A stretch of DNA of 58,908 nucleotides from an uncultured Lachnospiraceae bacterium (GTDB lineage: Bacteria > Bacillota > Clostridia > Lachnospirales > Lachnospiraceae): contig CAJUBP010000024.1 in NCBI GenBank assembly GCA_910584585.1, positions 4,835 through 63,742 on the forward strand, written 5' to 3'. The translations under genes and the position numbers were made by a program. The notes below the pieces were generated by a model. That model was not told the origin of the DNA. It saw only the letters and a list, made by a program, of their open reading frames with translations, and did not search any database. Shown here in pieces: positions 25,422 to 34,936 of the stretch. How positions within the stretch are numbered: position 1 is the first letter of the stretch; each line of letters begins with the position of its first letter.

Positions 25422-26000
25422 ATGTCAGATTATACCAAAATCGCGGATACGGGAAACGGAATTCTGTCATTGTTAAAAGAAGCCCTGATCCCGGAGCTTT
25501 TAAACAGTCCGGATCAGATTGGCCTCTGTTCGCCGGAGGATCACGGAGACTTCGCGGTGGGGGTCTGGCTGTATGATATCAGGGAGGATAATTCCATCCA
25601 GGCCCATGAGATGACCAGCATCGGAAGAAACGCCCAGCGTTATCCCTCCGTTTATCTGCAGCTTCACTACATGATCACCCTCTATCTGCAGAGCGATTTA
25701 AAATACCGGGCAGTTCAGGAACATCAGATATTTGGAAAAATTATCCGGGCATTGCGGGATCACGCGGCTTTAGATCCGGACAGTTTCCTGCCGGCGGAAA
25801 GCTCAGCCGGAGCGAATATCCGCATTCAGATGCAGGATTTAGAGGTGGAAGAGAAAGTCCGGCTGTGGACAGCGCCCAATACGGCTTACCGGACATCCTT
25901 GTTCTACAGCGCGGGGCCTGTGGAAATCCAGTCTGCAAGAACGAAGTCGGTAAAGAGGGTAACGGAAATCGATTACCGTTTTACCGGAAAGGAGACGTAA
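25422..26000 (+). CDS. DUF4255/Pvc16-like tail terminator (cap) protein
   Basis: This 192-residue protein (SDYTKIADTGNGILSLLKEALIPELL... GVWLYDIREDNS, YPSVYLQLHYMITLYLQSDLKYRAVQEHQIFGKIIRALRDH) is a clear DUF4255/Pvc16_N family member. In Afp/PVC this protein caps the far end of sheath and tube. ATG 25422 was chosen because AGGAGG lies 7 nt upstream; an ATG at 25416 is too close to that site. Confidence 0.92.
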   Translation: MSDYTKIADTGNGILSLLKEALIPELLNSPDQIGLCSPEDHGDFAVGVWLYDIREDNSIQAHEMTSIGRNAQRYPSVYLQLHYMITLYLQSDLKYRAVQEHQIFGKIIRALRDHAALDPDSFLPAESSAGANIRIQMQDLEVEEKVRLWTAPNTAYRTSLFYSAGPVEIQSARTKSVKRVTEIDYRFTGKET

Positions 26001-26001
26001 T

Positions 26002-26748
26002 ATGGTATGGCAGGAAACGAAGATACGGCTGTCTAAGGCAGTTCTTCTGCGGGACGCGTTTACCGGAGAACCGGTATCTTCCGGCATTCGAATTCATCTT
26101 CCTTTCGGCGGAAAAATGGAGAAAAAAGGCGGAGGATATTTCCTGTTTCTGGATATAAATCTGCCGGAATTTGAAGTGGAAATGGAATCACCCATTTATC
26201 AATTCCAAACAATCACCCTGAAATCCGACGGGGGAGCCGATGTGGAAGAAGTGCTGCTGCACCCGTCCCCGGCTTATCCCCGACAGGCGGCCTGCACTGC
26301 AGTCAGAGGCAGGGCAGAAACGCCCGGAAGCGTATTGCGGTTTCATATGGAACAGGAAGCGGAGGGCTGCCGGCTGTTGGAAGATTATAACAAGGGGGAA
26401 CAGAAGATTTCCTTTTATCTGAAAGGAAGGCTCCAAAACACTCTCTGGTATATCCGGAGGAAACAGGAAGCCCTGGGGGTTTATCTTGCGTTAAAGGATA
26501 TCACAAGAGATACCGGCGTTTATCCATTAAAGGAGCCTTTGGCGGAATCCTACGCAATCAAAGATACGCTGATTTATCCGGCCTGGGAGAGCGCTGCGGA
26601 CGAGAAGGGGGAATTTTATCTGCTGCTTCCGAAGATTGCCCAGGAAAAATGCCTGCTGTATTATTCCTGCCAGGATCAGGGGGAGGAAATAGTAAGAACA
26701 GCAGAGATTTTTCAGGGACGAGAGAATGATATTTCGAAGGAGGATTGA
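26002..26748 (+). CDS. Unrecognised eCIS-associated protein, carboxypeptidase-regulatory-like start
   Basis: This 248-residue soluble protein was not recognised. Its opening (KAVLLRDAFTGEPVSSGIRIHLPF) resembles the start of Ig-like carboxypeptidase-regulatory folds, and a second beta-rich half follows. It starts 1 bp after the cap gene's stop with AAAGGAG overlapping the previous end, and ends 3 bp before the PAAR-like gene. It is therefore tightly coupled to cap and tip genes and is probably a structural or adaptor part. Confidence 0.6.
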   Translation: MVWQETKIRLSKAVLLRDAFTGEPVSSGIRIHLPFGGKMEKKGGGYFLFLDINLPEFEVEMESPIYQFQTITLKSDGGADVEEVLLHPSPAYPRQAACTAVRGRAETPGSVLRFHMEQEAEGCRLLEDYNKGEQKISFYLKGRLQNTLWYIRRKQEALGVYLALKDITRDTGVYPLKEPLAESYAIKDTLIYPAWESAADEKGEFYLLLPKIAQEKCLLYYSCQDQGEEIVRTAEIFQGRENDISKED

Positions 26749-26751
26749 GAA

Positions 26752-27135
26752 ATGGGATTATGTGTGACGGGAGGAGCGGCCATGACATGTTCTTTCGGCA
26801 TGGCGCCCTCGGTACTGAATGTTTTGCCTGCGGCACAGGTTATGTCGGCAATGCCGCTGGCTTGTATTGCGGATACAATACCTTTTACGAACATTGCGCC
26901 CTTTGGCATGTGTCAGAGCATGGCGAATCCTGCGGTAGCCGCGGCCACGGCTGCAGCCATGGGAGTGCTTACGCCGATGCCTTGTACGCCGGTACCGGCA
27001 GGACCCTGGACGCCGGGAGTGCCCCAGGTGCTGGTAGGGGGCAAACCGGCAGTAAATGATACCTGTAAGCTGACCTGCTCCTACGGGGGGATGATACAGT
27101 TTACCAATTCGGGCTGTCCTACGGTGCAGCTATAA
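26752..27135 (+). CDS. DUF4280 PAAR-like spike-tip protein
   Basis: This 127-residue, Cys- and Pro-rich protein (MGLCVTGGAAMTCSFGMAPSVL... TPVPAGPWTPGVPQVLVGGKPAVNDTCKLTCSYGGMI) matches the DUF4280 PAAR-like family. It tips the VgrG/gp5 spike and may carry effectors. GGAGGATTGAGAA precedes the ATG. Its 3' end is duplicated 67 bp downstream. Confidence 0.9.
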   Translation: MGLCVTGGAAMTCSFGMAPSVLNVLPAAQVMSAMPLACIADTIPFTNIAPFGMCQSMANPAVAAATAAAMGVLTPMPCTPVPAGPWTPGVPQVLVGGKPAVNDTCKLTCSYGGMIQFTNSGCPTVQL

Positions 27136-27202
27136 GGACCAGTTCCTGTTGTAGGAAATGATACAGTTTACCAATTCGGGCTGTCCTACGGTGCAGCTAT
27201 AA
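27091..27202 (+). repeat. Duplicated 3' end of PAAR-like gene (45-bp copies, 67-bp period)
   Basis: The last 45 bp of the PAAR-like gene including its TAA (27091-27135) recur exactly at 27158-27202. The 22-bp insert between them is GGACCAGTTCCTGTTGTAGGAA, written here with a break: GGACCAGTTCC TGTTGTAGGAA. No ORF uses the second copy. Confidence 0.95.
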
Positions 27203-27232
27203 AGGGCGGAAGCAGATTCTGAGGAAAAAGAT

Positions 27233-30034
27233 ATGAATAAAAAAAGTTTGTATGGCATGTCCTGCATTGCAGCGGCGGCAATCCTTGCGTTTTTGGCGGT
27301 TACTTGGTACGGGAGAACCATTCAATTGAATTACATCGAACAGATTCATTTACAGGATGGATACCTGTATTATGTGGATCGCGGGAAAAGTGAAGATTTG
27401 AATATTATCCGTTCAAATCCGGAAGGAAAGCAGGGGGACGTGATTGTCTGCAAAAAGCATGACAAAGAGAAATACCGGATGATCAGCCAGATTTTTTTTG
27501 ACGATGAGGGAAAGACATATGTGCTTCTGAAAGAAATCAATGTGGAGTCATGGACCGGAATCAGCTGCAGAGTGTATCAGTGCGATTTTGAGCGGGGGAG
27601 GCTGGAAGAGACAGCGTACGATTTGACCGAAGACGCTGGGGAATACAGCCAGATTTCAATTCAGCATATCCGAAAAGATCAGCTCTATTATGTGGGGATC
27701 CCTGATTCCGAAAAAAAGGCGAAAACGGCAGGCCTGTTTTCCCTGGATCAGGAAGGGAACAAAGAAACGCTGGAGGAAATTTCCCTGGAATATCCCTATT
27801 TAAACACGCAGTTTTTCTTAAGCGGAGACGGGATTTTGCTGTGGACAGATTACGCAGGGGCAGTTCACGCAAAAGAACTGGGAACCGAAGAAGAAATCAA
27901 GATAAAAGGGATTACCGGGAAAGCGGGGAGGTTCAAAAGTCTTTCCGATGACGGAACCGGAGCCTATGTGCTGGATTATAAGAAGAAATGCATCCGCTAC
28001 ATAGATTTGGAAGAGAGAAGTTCAAAAGTCGTATTTTCCCAAAAAGAGATTCGAAAGAATGATCCCGATTTCAGTTTCCAGAATTTCCAGAGCCCGGACT
28101 GCACTCCCACTGGTTTTTGCGCCGGAGTGGAGGATGAGGAAGGAATGGTTTCCATCTGCTCTTATCAAAATGGAAAGCATCTGGATATTGAAGAGATTTC
28201 TCTGACTCTGCCTGCGGTTCTGCACCGGACGGCATGGATTTGCGGCGGGATTGGGCTTTTGGCGGTGGTTTTATGTCTGTATTGGCTGGCCCGGGTAAAA
28301 TATCACTTCCAGACAATTTTAGTCCGGCTCTGCCTGGTGTTTCTTCTGGGGCTTCTGGTGATGGACAGTTTTCTGGAGCATTGGATTGGGCAGAGTATGC
28401 GGGAGCAGCTGGGAGGCAACCAGACCTTTGCGCTGTCCGCGCTGGGCAAGGTGCTGAAAGAAGATATTACACATAACATTGAAGAGGACGCGGGAAAATT
28501 TCCTTCCGGAGACCGCGCGCTGATGCTGAGCCACCGCAGCATGGAGAATGAGAAAGGCGTTGGAGAGCTTTGCATGTATGTTTACAGCATTTTCCATTCT
28601 GACGAAGAGGGAAAATTGTATGTCAGCGAATCCATGTCTGAATACTGCGGCGTTCCGGTGGAATGGGCGTACCCCGCAGACATGCTGGAAGGGATTTATC
28701 AGGCCTTTGATTCCGGCAGGATTGTAAATATGACCGACGAAGACAGAACCGGAAAGCGGAATAACCAGTTTATTCCTCTTGTGCTGGAGGATGGGACAAA
28801 ATACGGCGTCCTTGCCGTTTCGGTGGACGGAAACATCCAGGATTACCAGGTGTGGTATTACCAATGGAACCTGAAAAATGTATCCTCCGCGCTGCTGCTG
28901 GCTTTGACGGCGGCCTTGCTGGTGATTCTCTATATTTTCCTGCGGCCCTTAAAGTCTTTGAAAGAATGCGCCGGAAAACTGGCGTCTGGAAATCTGGGGG
29001 TCACTGTTGCAGTGCGGGGGCATGATGAAGTGGCGGACATATCCTCAGCTTTTAACCAGATGTCTCTGGAAATTGAAAAATATGTGCAGGACATTCAGGG
29101 AATGTCGGACGGCTACTATAAATTCATTCCGGCAAGAATCCTGGATTTGCTGGGAAAGGAATCCATTCAGGAAGTGATGCTGGGAGATCAGATGATCGGA
29201 GATTTTACCATTTTGTCCCTGCATGCCATAGATTATCCCAAACAGAGGGTTTCTTCTTCCCAGGAGCAGGTGTGCATGGACATCAATCAGGTGTTGTCTA
29301 TGCTGGTGGAGCCCATCAACAGCCATTCCGGCGTGGTGGAGCATTTTGAAGACACCGGTCTGTCTGCGTTTTTTACGGAGAGAGCTTCTGATTTTCTTAA
29401 GATAAACGGTCCTGGGGCCAGTCAGAATACAGACGGGAATCAGGCGGTCGTCAGAGCGTCCGGGTATCCCAGCAGCAAAGAAGCGTTGGATGCGGCCATT
29501 GATATCCAGCATTTGCTGGAGCGAACGATGCCCGGCAACGGCAGAACGATTGCCATCAGCTACGGACGGGTGATGATTGGCGTGATCGGACATGAACAGC
29601 GGATGGAGGTTACCACCATTTCCGCCCATTCTGATTTGGCAAAGGCGTTGCGGCTGAAAGGAGATAAATACGGAGCCCATATTCTGATTACCCATCTGGT
29701 CTACCAGCAGATACCGGATTTCGAAGAGCATTACCATGCCAGGTATCTGGGGAATATTTATCTGGCGGCAGACAATTCCTATGAACGGATCTATGACGTA
29801 TACGATGGAGATTCGGAAGAAGACTTCTATTGCAAAGAACAGACCAGACAGCTCTTTGAGCAAGGCGTGGGGTTGTTTGTGGCCAGGAAATTCTATGAGG
29901 CAAGGCTTGTTTTTGTGGAAGTGCTCAAGCAGTACCGGAAGGATAAGGCGGCGAAGGAATATCTGTACCGGTGCGATAAATATTATAAACTTGCGGCAGA
30001 GGAAGAAATTGAGACAGTGATTGAGAAGTTCTGA
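27233..30034 (+). CDS. Membrane receptor with HAMP and degenerate class III cyclase domain
   Basis: This 933-residue protein has TM1 at about 7-25, a large outside domain (26-331, beta-rich), TM2 about 332-352, TM3 about 359-381, a second outside loop (382-550), TM4 about 551-571, a HAMP linker (about 570-617), a class III nucleotidyl-cyclase homology domain (about 627-859) and a helical tail (865-933). The metal-binding motifs are degenerate: the canonical FxDIxGFT is replaced by LSLHAIDYP and the second Asp motif by EDTGLSAFF. The usual NxAxR is DLAKAL. Catalysis is therefore doubtful and a signalling pseudo-enzyme is likely. Position within the CIS run suggests it senses something that controls assembly or firing (inference). 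Confidence 0.75.
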   Translation: MNKKSLYGMSCIAAAAILAFLAVTWYGRTIQLNYIEQIHLQDGYLYYVDRGKSEDLNIIRSNPEGKQGDVIVCKKHDKEKYRMISQIFFDDEGKTYVLLKEINVESWTGISCRVYQCDFERGRLEETAYDLTEDAGEYSQISIQHIRKDQLYYVGIPDSEKKAKTAGLFSLDQEGNKETLEEISLEYPYLNTQFFLSGDGILLWTDYAGAVHAKELGTEEEIKIKGITGKAGRFKSLSDDGTGAYVLDYKKKCIRYIDLEERSSKVVFSQKEIRKNDPDFSFQNFQSPDCTPTGFCAGVEDEEGMVSICSYQNGKHLDIEEISLTLPAVLHRTAWICGGIGLLAVVLCLYWLARVKYHFQTILVRLCLVFLLGLLVMDSFLEHWIGQSMREQLGGNQTFALSALGKVLKEDITHNIEEDAGKFPSGDRALMLSHRSMENEKGVGELCMYVYSIFHSDEEGKLYVSESMSEYCGVPVEWAYPADMLEGIYQAFDSGRIVNMTDEDRTGKRNNQFIPLVLEDGTKYGVLAVSVDGNIQDYQVWYYQWNLKNVSSALLLALTAALLVILYIFLRPLKSLKECAGKLASGNLGVTVAVRGHDEVADISSAFNQMSLEIEKYVQDIQGMSDGYYKFIPARILDLLGKESIQEVMLGDQMIGDFTILSLHAIDYPKQRVSSSQEQVCMDINQVLSMLVEPINSHSGVVEHFEDTGLSAFFTERASDFLKINGPGASQNTDGNQAVVRASGYPSSKEALDAAIDIQHLLERTMPGNGRTIAISYGRVMIGVIGHEQRMEVTTISAHSDLAKALRLKGDKYGAHILITHLVYQQIPDFEEHYHARYLGNIYLAADNSYERIYDVYDGDSEEDFYCKEQTRQLFEQGVGLFVARKFYEARLVFVEVLKQYRKDKAAKEYLYRCDKYYKLAAEEEIETVIEKF

Positions 30035-30064
30035 CAGAACGTTCTGAAAGAGTGAGGTGAAATT

Positions 30065-32551
30065 ATGGGAGGAGAAACAGAAATAAGAGAGGAAGAAATA
30101 GATAACGACAATAATAACCAGAATGATGTAAGAGGAGATAATAATGACGGGATGGCAGATCGGCCTCAGGCTCCTATTCAGCCGATGAATGGCCCTCCGG
30201 GAGGCGGGGGAAATAACACTGGCCTTCCGGGAGGCGGGGGAAATAACACTGGCCTTCCGGGAAGCGGAGGAAATAATGCTGGCCTTCCAGGAGCTAGAGG
30301 AGGTAATAATGGTCTTCTGGAAAATGACGGGGATGAATTGGCAGGCCTGGAAGGGACTGGGAGTGAAAGTGATGACGATGATGACGACGATGATGATGAT
30401 GGAGCTCCAATCAGCACTGTAGGAAGCAGCAGTTCGACTGCAGGAGAGACTTCTGATCCCCCGTCTCAGGAAGAGGCTCCTTTGCTTCCGGATAATGAGC
30501 AGCCTCATAAGCCCAAAAGAGGAAGCAAAGAGTGGAGGGAAGAGAGAAAGCAGAAAAGAGAGGTAAAAAAGGCAGAAAAAGCGGGAAAAAAAGCAGAAAA
30601 AAAGGAAGAAAAAGCGAAAAAGAAAGCAGAAAAAAAAGCGAAAAAAGTAAGGGATAAAGTAGAAAAACAAAAACCTTCTGAATATTTAGGACTCTTAGAC
30701 GCTTTAAACATGGAGGTTGCCGCTGCAGCGGCAAATGCCGGGGTAGGCGAGCAGGAAGTTGATCAGCCTGACGCTGATCCAAACAGAGCTTTCGATACGC
30801 TGAAAGATCTGAGTGTTTTACATGTATCTGAGGAAACGTTTTTTCCCAAAGAAAATATCAGCAAGAATGAGAAAGACTTGCTGGAATTGAAAGAAAAAGT
30901 ATATAAGACCAGAAAAGAGGGGAAATTGTACCGGGCCGTGATTCATTTAAAAATGATGGATGAGGGTAAGGAGCCGGCAAGTGAAGAGAAAGCATTGCAG
31001 AAAAAGGGCGGGGGCAAAGCGCCGAACCGTTTCTCGCGCTTTATGAATTCCTCAAAGGTGAAAGGCGCAGGCCACCTGATGGATCAGGCGGGACAGATTG
31101 CAAAGATAACCGGCGGGGTTACCGGTGTGGCAAGTTATTTTGACGCAGGTTTTAAAGCCAGCAAGACGAATTCCATAGCTGGCATGATCACAAGTGTGGT
31201 TACCGGCCTAAATTCCATCCGGGGACTGATCAAGAAAGTGGTAACCTTGATAAAGGGAAGAAAAAAACTCAAAATAAAGGAGAAAATATTTCTGGTAATC
31301 GGCCTCGCTTCTGATTTGGCCACTGCTGTGTCGAAAGCGGCTGGTCTTGCAAAAGCCATTGAGACCTATGTTGGAAGAGGAGAGGGATTAGTGGCAAAGG
31401 CTGCGGATAAAGTGGCGACGATTTCAGGCATGGTAGGGCAGATGGGGGGACTTACCGCTCAACTGAACAGTCTGTACGAATTGAGAAAGGACATTGATAA
31501 AGCAGAGGCGATTGAAGATGCGCAGGCAATAGAAGCAGAGAAAGCAATGGCTAAGTATCCGGATGAGGGAGGAGATTTCGTCCAGACGGCTCTTCCAGCC
31601 GGCGGCGATTCTGCGCCAGGTAATGATGGTGAGGCTCCTTTGTCAGATGATGTTGCCAATAGTGATGTTGCTGATAGTGATGTTGATGATCATGATGTTG
31701 ATAATCATGATGTTGAGAATAGCGATAATGGCCCTGACAATCACTTAGCGAATGTGAATGTAGAAGCAGAGGAAGAAGAGCAGGAACTTCCGCCGGCCGG
31801 AAAGAAAAAAACACTTAGAGAGAGAATCCGTGCGCGGCGCTTGAAAAGAAAGGAGAAAAAAGAGGAAAAGAAGGGGAAAAAGGAGGAAAAGAAGGGGAAA
31901 AAAGAGGAAGAGAAGAAGGAAAAGAAAAAGAAAGCAGGCGAGGGAGGAAGCCTGCAGAGAAAACAATTTGCAAAAAGAGCCGCAAGCTTTGTGCAAAGAG
32001 AGGATGTCAGTGATGAAGGTAAGGAACCGGTGATACTGTTTCTGGGATTTCGAAGGGTCAGAAAGAAAAAGACGGGAACGGCGTGGATAGGCCTGTCAAA
32101 TTTTGCTTCAACTGTTTTAGGGCTTGGATCCAGCGCTTTGAAAACTGCCAGTCTTTATAATGAGAATGACGATAATTTGAAGGATTTAAGCGGGAAAGCA
32201 GGCCTGGCTTCAAGCGTAGGGCTGCTGGGAAGCAGCATTGCAAATCATTTTATTAAAAAGAGTATGGGAGATAAAGGAGACACAGGGAAGCAGGAAGAGA
32301 CGGGAATGATAAAAAACAGGCTTTACGGGATGGTAAAAGGGGTTGCCGACGACAATAAATATGGACTGCGGAAAGCTGCAGCCGCTTTGGAGGGCAAACC
32401 TACCGCTGAAAAGCAAAAGGAAGTTACAAGTATCATGAAAAGATATGAAGACGTTGATAAGAATTTGCAGGGTATGGGAGTGAATTATGACTCACTGCTT
32501 CAGGCCAATAACCGGGATGCCTTTAAGGATGCTCTGATTGCAGGAATGTAA
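30065..32551 (+). CDS. 828-aa unrecognised protein, candidate cargo/effector
   Basis: No family was recognised. The N-terminus is low complexity: four GGGGNNTGLP-like repeats (about 43-85) and a ten-Asp run near 102-111. Two Lys/Glu-rich helices (about 155-215 and 590-625) each precede an amphipathic, Gly/Ala-rich helical region with hydrophobic stretches (about 340-470, including AGMITSVVTGLNSIRGLIKK; and 660-745). The tail is soluble and helical. There is no signal peptide. Effectors in eCIS loci often sit beside the AAA+ ATPase gene, as here, so cargo is plausible; a second tape-measure-like part is the alternative. GAGGTG precedes ATG 30065. Confidence 0.5.
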   Translation: MGGETEIREEEIDNDNNNQNDVRGDNNDGMADRPQAPIQPMNGPPGGGGNNTGLPGGGGNNTGLPGSGGNNAGLPGARGGNNGLLENDGDELAGLEGTGSESDDDDDDDDDDGAPISTVGSSSSTAGETSDPPSQEEAPLLPDNEQPHKPKRGSKEWREERKQKREVKKAEKAGKKAEKKEEKAKKKAEKKAKKVRDKVEKQKPSEYLGLLDALNMEVAAAAANAGVGEQEVDQPDADPNRAFDTLKDLSVLHVSEETFFPKENISKNEKDLLELKEKVYKTRKEGKLYRAVIHLKMMDEGKEPASEEKALQKKGGGKAPNRFSRFMNSSKVKGAGHLMDQAGQIAKITGGVTGVASYFDAGFKASKTNSIAGMITSVVTGLNSIRGLIKKVVTLIKGRKKLKIKEKIFLVIGLASDLATAVSKAAGLAKAIETYVGRGEGLVAKAADKVATISGMVGQMGGLTAQLNSLYELRKDIDKAEAIEDAQAIEAEKAMAKYPDEGGDFVQTALPAGGDSAPGNDGEAPLSDDVANSDVADSDVDDHDVDNHDVENSDNGPDNHLANVNVEAEEEEQELPPAGKKKTLRERIRARRLKRKEKKEEKKGKKEEKKGKKEEEKKEKKKKAGEGGSLQRKQFAKRAASFVQREDVSDEGKEPVILFLGFRRVRKKKTGTAWIGLSNFASTVLGLGSSALKTASLYNENDDNLKDLSGKAGLASSVGLLGSSIANHFIKKSMGDKGDTGKQEETGMIKNRLYGMVKGVADDNKYGLRKAAAALEGKPTAEKQKEVTSIMKRYEDVDKNLQGMGVNYDSLLQANNRDAFKDALIAGM

Positions 32552-32571
32552 AGGGAAAGGAAGGTGAAACA

Positions 32572-34824
32572 GTGTTTTCGGGACAGGAGGAATATTTCCA
32601 GGAGCTGCTGGTCCTGGTAAAAGAAGAGATCAGCCTTTATACCAGATACGCCGTGCGCCTGAGGGAAGACGGAAGAATCCGGCATGTGTACAATACCAGA
32701 TTATTTCAGGAGGAACTTTCCAATGTCTTAGAGGACGCTTTTTCCCATATGGATCGGAAAGCCTACCGCAGAGAACGGAAAGCGCTGTTTGCCCGGTGGC
32801 AGGAATTTCATGACAAGGCCTACCGCACGGTCAAAAGCGGGGTGATGCTGCCCTTTGAGTATATGCTTCGGAAGCTGGAGCTGACAGAGTTTGAACAGTT
32901 CATGGCCTGCCTTGCCATGGCGCCGGAGCTGAACCGGGAATATGAACGGCTGTACTGCTATCTCCAAGACGATCTTGCCTGGCGGTATCCCTCTCTGGAT
33001 CTGTGTGTGAAGATGTATACCATGGAGGAATTGGAACAAAACGCCATCATCCATCAGGTTTTCGCAAGGAAAGAAATGCTCTGCTGTATCTTCGGCGGGA
33101 AAGAGGCATCTCAGGAAAGCGAGCTTTCCTGGCGGCTGAAACTTTCTAGGGACTTAATTGATTTTGTATTTTTCTATGAATCAGATTTACTGAATCGGAA
33201 AGCGGAATATCGGCTGTACATTCCCGGCAGCGGGACAGAAGCCAGGCTGAATATCAACCAGGAGACAGCGGATGTCATCAGCCGCCGTCTGGCGAAAAAC
33301 ATTTCAGAGGCCGACGGAGGGAAGGGAAGACTGTTTCTGCTGCGGGGTCCCTGCGGCAGCGGAAAGAAGCTGCAGATTCGCCGGGCCGCCGACAGCCTGG
33401 GGTTGGGAGTTTTGTTCTTCGATCTCAGGGAAGCCGCCGACAGAAACGAGGAGCAGATACGGGAAGCCGTAGGGGAAGCGGCGGTGCGGGCGGTGCTGGA
33501 TCGGGCGCTTCTGGCATTCTGCCATTGGGAAGCGCTCTGGGTCGGGGAGAAGAAAAAGCGCCGGACAGCGCAAGCAATCCTTCGGCGTGCGTCACTGTTT
33601 TTTCGAGATATTTTTTTGACAGTGGAGGAGGAGCAAGGCGTAGATGTGCTGGAAAGCGAATATCCTTTCGGATATCAGGTAGAAGAATTCCGGATGAGTT
33701 TTCCCACGATACAGGAAAGAAGCCGTCTGTGGCAGGAATTTCTGGCGGAGAATATGGGAAAACAGGCAGCGCCTCTGGATGAGCAAAAGCCGTGGCAGAA
33801 TTCAGAGGCAAAAGATATTGGGGAAACGGCTGCCAGCCTGTATGACAGACTGGCGGCACAGTTTGATTTCACGCCGGGGGTTATCCGGGAAGCGGCGGCC
33901 TACGCCTGCAGGCAGGCAAAAGATCAGGGGCAGCGGCAGGCGTCTTCCGCTCTCTTATACCAGGCCTGCCAGCAGAAAATTTCCCACCGGCTGGGGGAGA
34001 GGGCCAGCCGGGTGCATGCGGCTTACGCCTGGGACGATTTAGTTTTAGAGGAGGGCCCAAAAGAGCTGCTGCGCCAGGCCTGCAGCCAGGTGGCCTACCG
34101 GGGCAAGGTCTATGAGCAATGGGGTTTTCAGGATAAAATAGCCTATGGCAGAGGCATTTCCCTGCTGTTTGCAGGCCCTCCCGGTACGGGAAAGACCATG
34201 GCGGCCCAGGTGCTTGCCAGAGAATTGAACCTGGAACTATATAAGGTGGATCTTTCCGGGGTGTTGTCCAAATATATTGGGGAAACCCAGAAAAATCTGC
34301 GGGAAATCTTTGACGAGGTGAAAAAGAGCCGGAGCATTCTCTTCTTTGACGAGGCGGACGTGCTGTTTGGAAAGCGTGTGGACGTGTCGGACGCCAGGGA
34401 CATCAGCGCCAATGCCCAGACGGCGTATTTGCTACAGAAAATGGAAGAATATGACGGGATTACCATTCTGGCCACTAATTTAATGCAGAATTTTGACGAC
34501 GCGTATAAGCGGAGGATGAAGTACATCATCCGGTTTACTTTTCCCCAGAAGGAACAGAGGGCGCAGCTCTGGGAAAAAGTGTTTCCGGGGCAGATGCCCC
34601 TTAAGAAGGACATTGACATTCCGTATCTTTCAGAGAATTTTGAGCTCTCCGGAGCTTCCATCAAAAATATTGCAATAAACGCAGCTTTTATCGCCGCTTC
34701 CCGACAGGAAATTACCGGGATGGAGCATATTATGACGGCACTGCAGCAGGAATATGAGAAGTCAGGAAAAATCCTTGGAAAGGCGGAATTAAAAGAGTAT
34801 TATGGATACAAGATATCAGTATAG
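32572..34824 (+). CDS. eCIS AAA+ ATPase (Afp15/Pvc15)
   Basis: This 750-residue protein has a C-terminal AAA+ module with Walker A GPPGTGKT (about 534-541), Walker B ILFFDEAD (about 588-595), sensor-1 ILATN (about 633) and an arginine pair at about 646. The N-terminal half is the helical domain seen in Pvc15-type ATPases. It carries a degenerate P-loop GPCGSGKK near 259, with no clear Walker B. Pvc15 is needed for assembly or stability of the particle. The start is GTG 32572 after AAGGAAGGTGA. Confidence 0.92.
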   Translation: MFSGQEEYFQELLVLVKEEISLYTRYAVRLREDGRIRHVYNTRLFQEELSNVLEDAFSHMDRKAYRRERKALFARWQEFHDKAYRTVKSGVMLPFEYMLRKLELTEFEQFMACLAMAPELNREYERLYCYLQDDLAWRYPSLDLCVKMYTMEELEQNAIIHQVFARKEMLCCIFGGKEASQESELSWRLKLSRDLIDFVFFYESDLLNRKAEYRLYIPGSGTEARLNINQETADVISRRLAKNISEADGGKGRLFLLRGPCGSGKKLQIRRAADSLGLGVLFFDLREAADRNEEQIREAVGEAAVRAVLDRALLAFCHWEALWVGEKKKRRTAQAILRRASLFFRDIFLTVEEEQGVDVLESEYPFGYQVEEFRMSFPTIQERSRLWQEFLAENMGKQAAPLDEQKPWQNSEAKDIGETAASLYDRLAAQFDFTPGVIREAAAYACRQAKDQGQRQASSALLYQACQQKISHRLGERASRVHAAYAWDDLVLEEGPKELLRQACSQVAYRGKVYEQWGFQDKIAYGRGISLLFAGPPGTGKTMAAQVLARELNLELYKVDLSGVLSKYIGETQKNLREIFDEVKKSRSILFFDEADVLFGKRVDVSDARDISANAQTAYLLQKMEEYDGITILATNLMQNFDDAYKRRMKYIIRFTFPQKEQRAQLWEKVFPGQMPLKKDIDIPYLSENFELSGASIKNIAINAAFIAASRQEITGMEHIMTALQQEYEKSGKILGKAELKEYYGYKISV

Positions 34825-34936
34825 AAATGATTTCTTTTAAAAGCGAAAGCTTTCACAGCATGGATGGCCATGCGGCCTGTCATACGGCAGGTTGAGAATG
34901 ATGAGATTTGCGCCGCAAGGCAGAATGGAGGAAGAT

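Noticed and set aside
29045..30670. 541-aa minus-strand frame
   Set aside because: It is antisense to the cyclase-like receptor and the 828-aa protein, Phe/Ile/Ser-rich, with no homology or SD.
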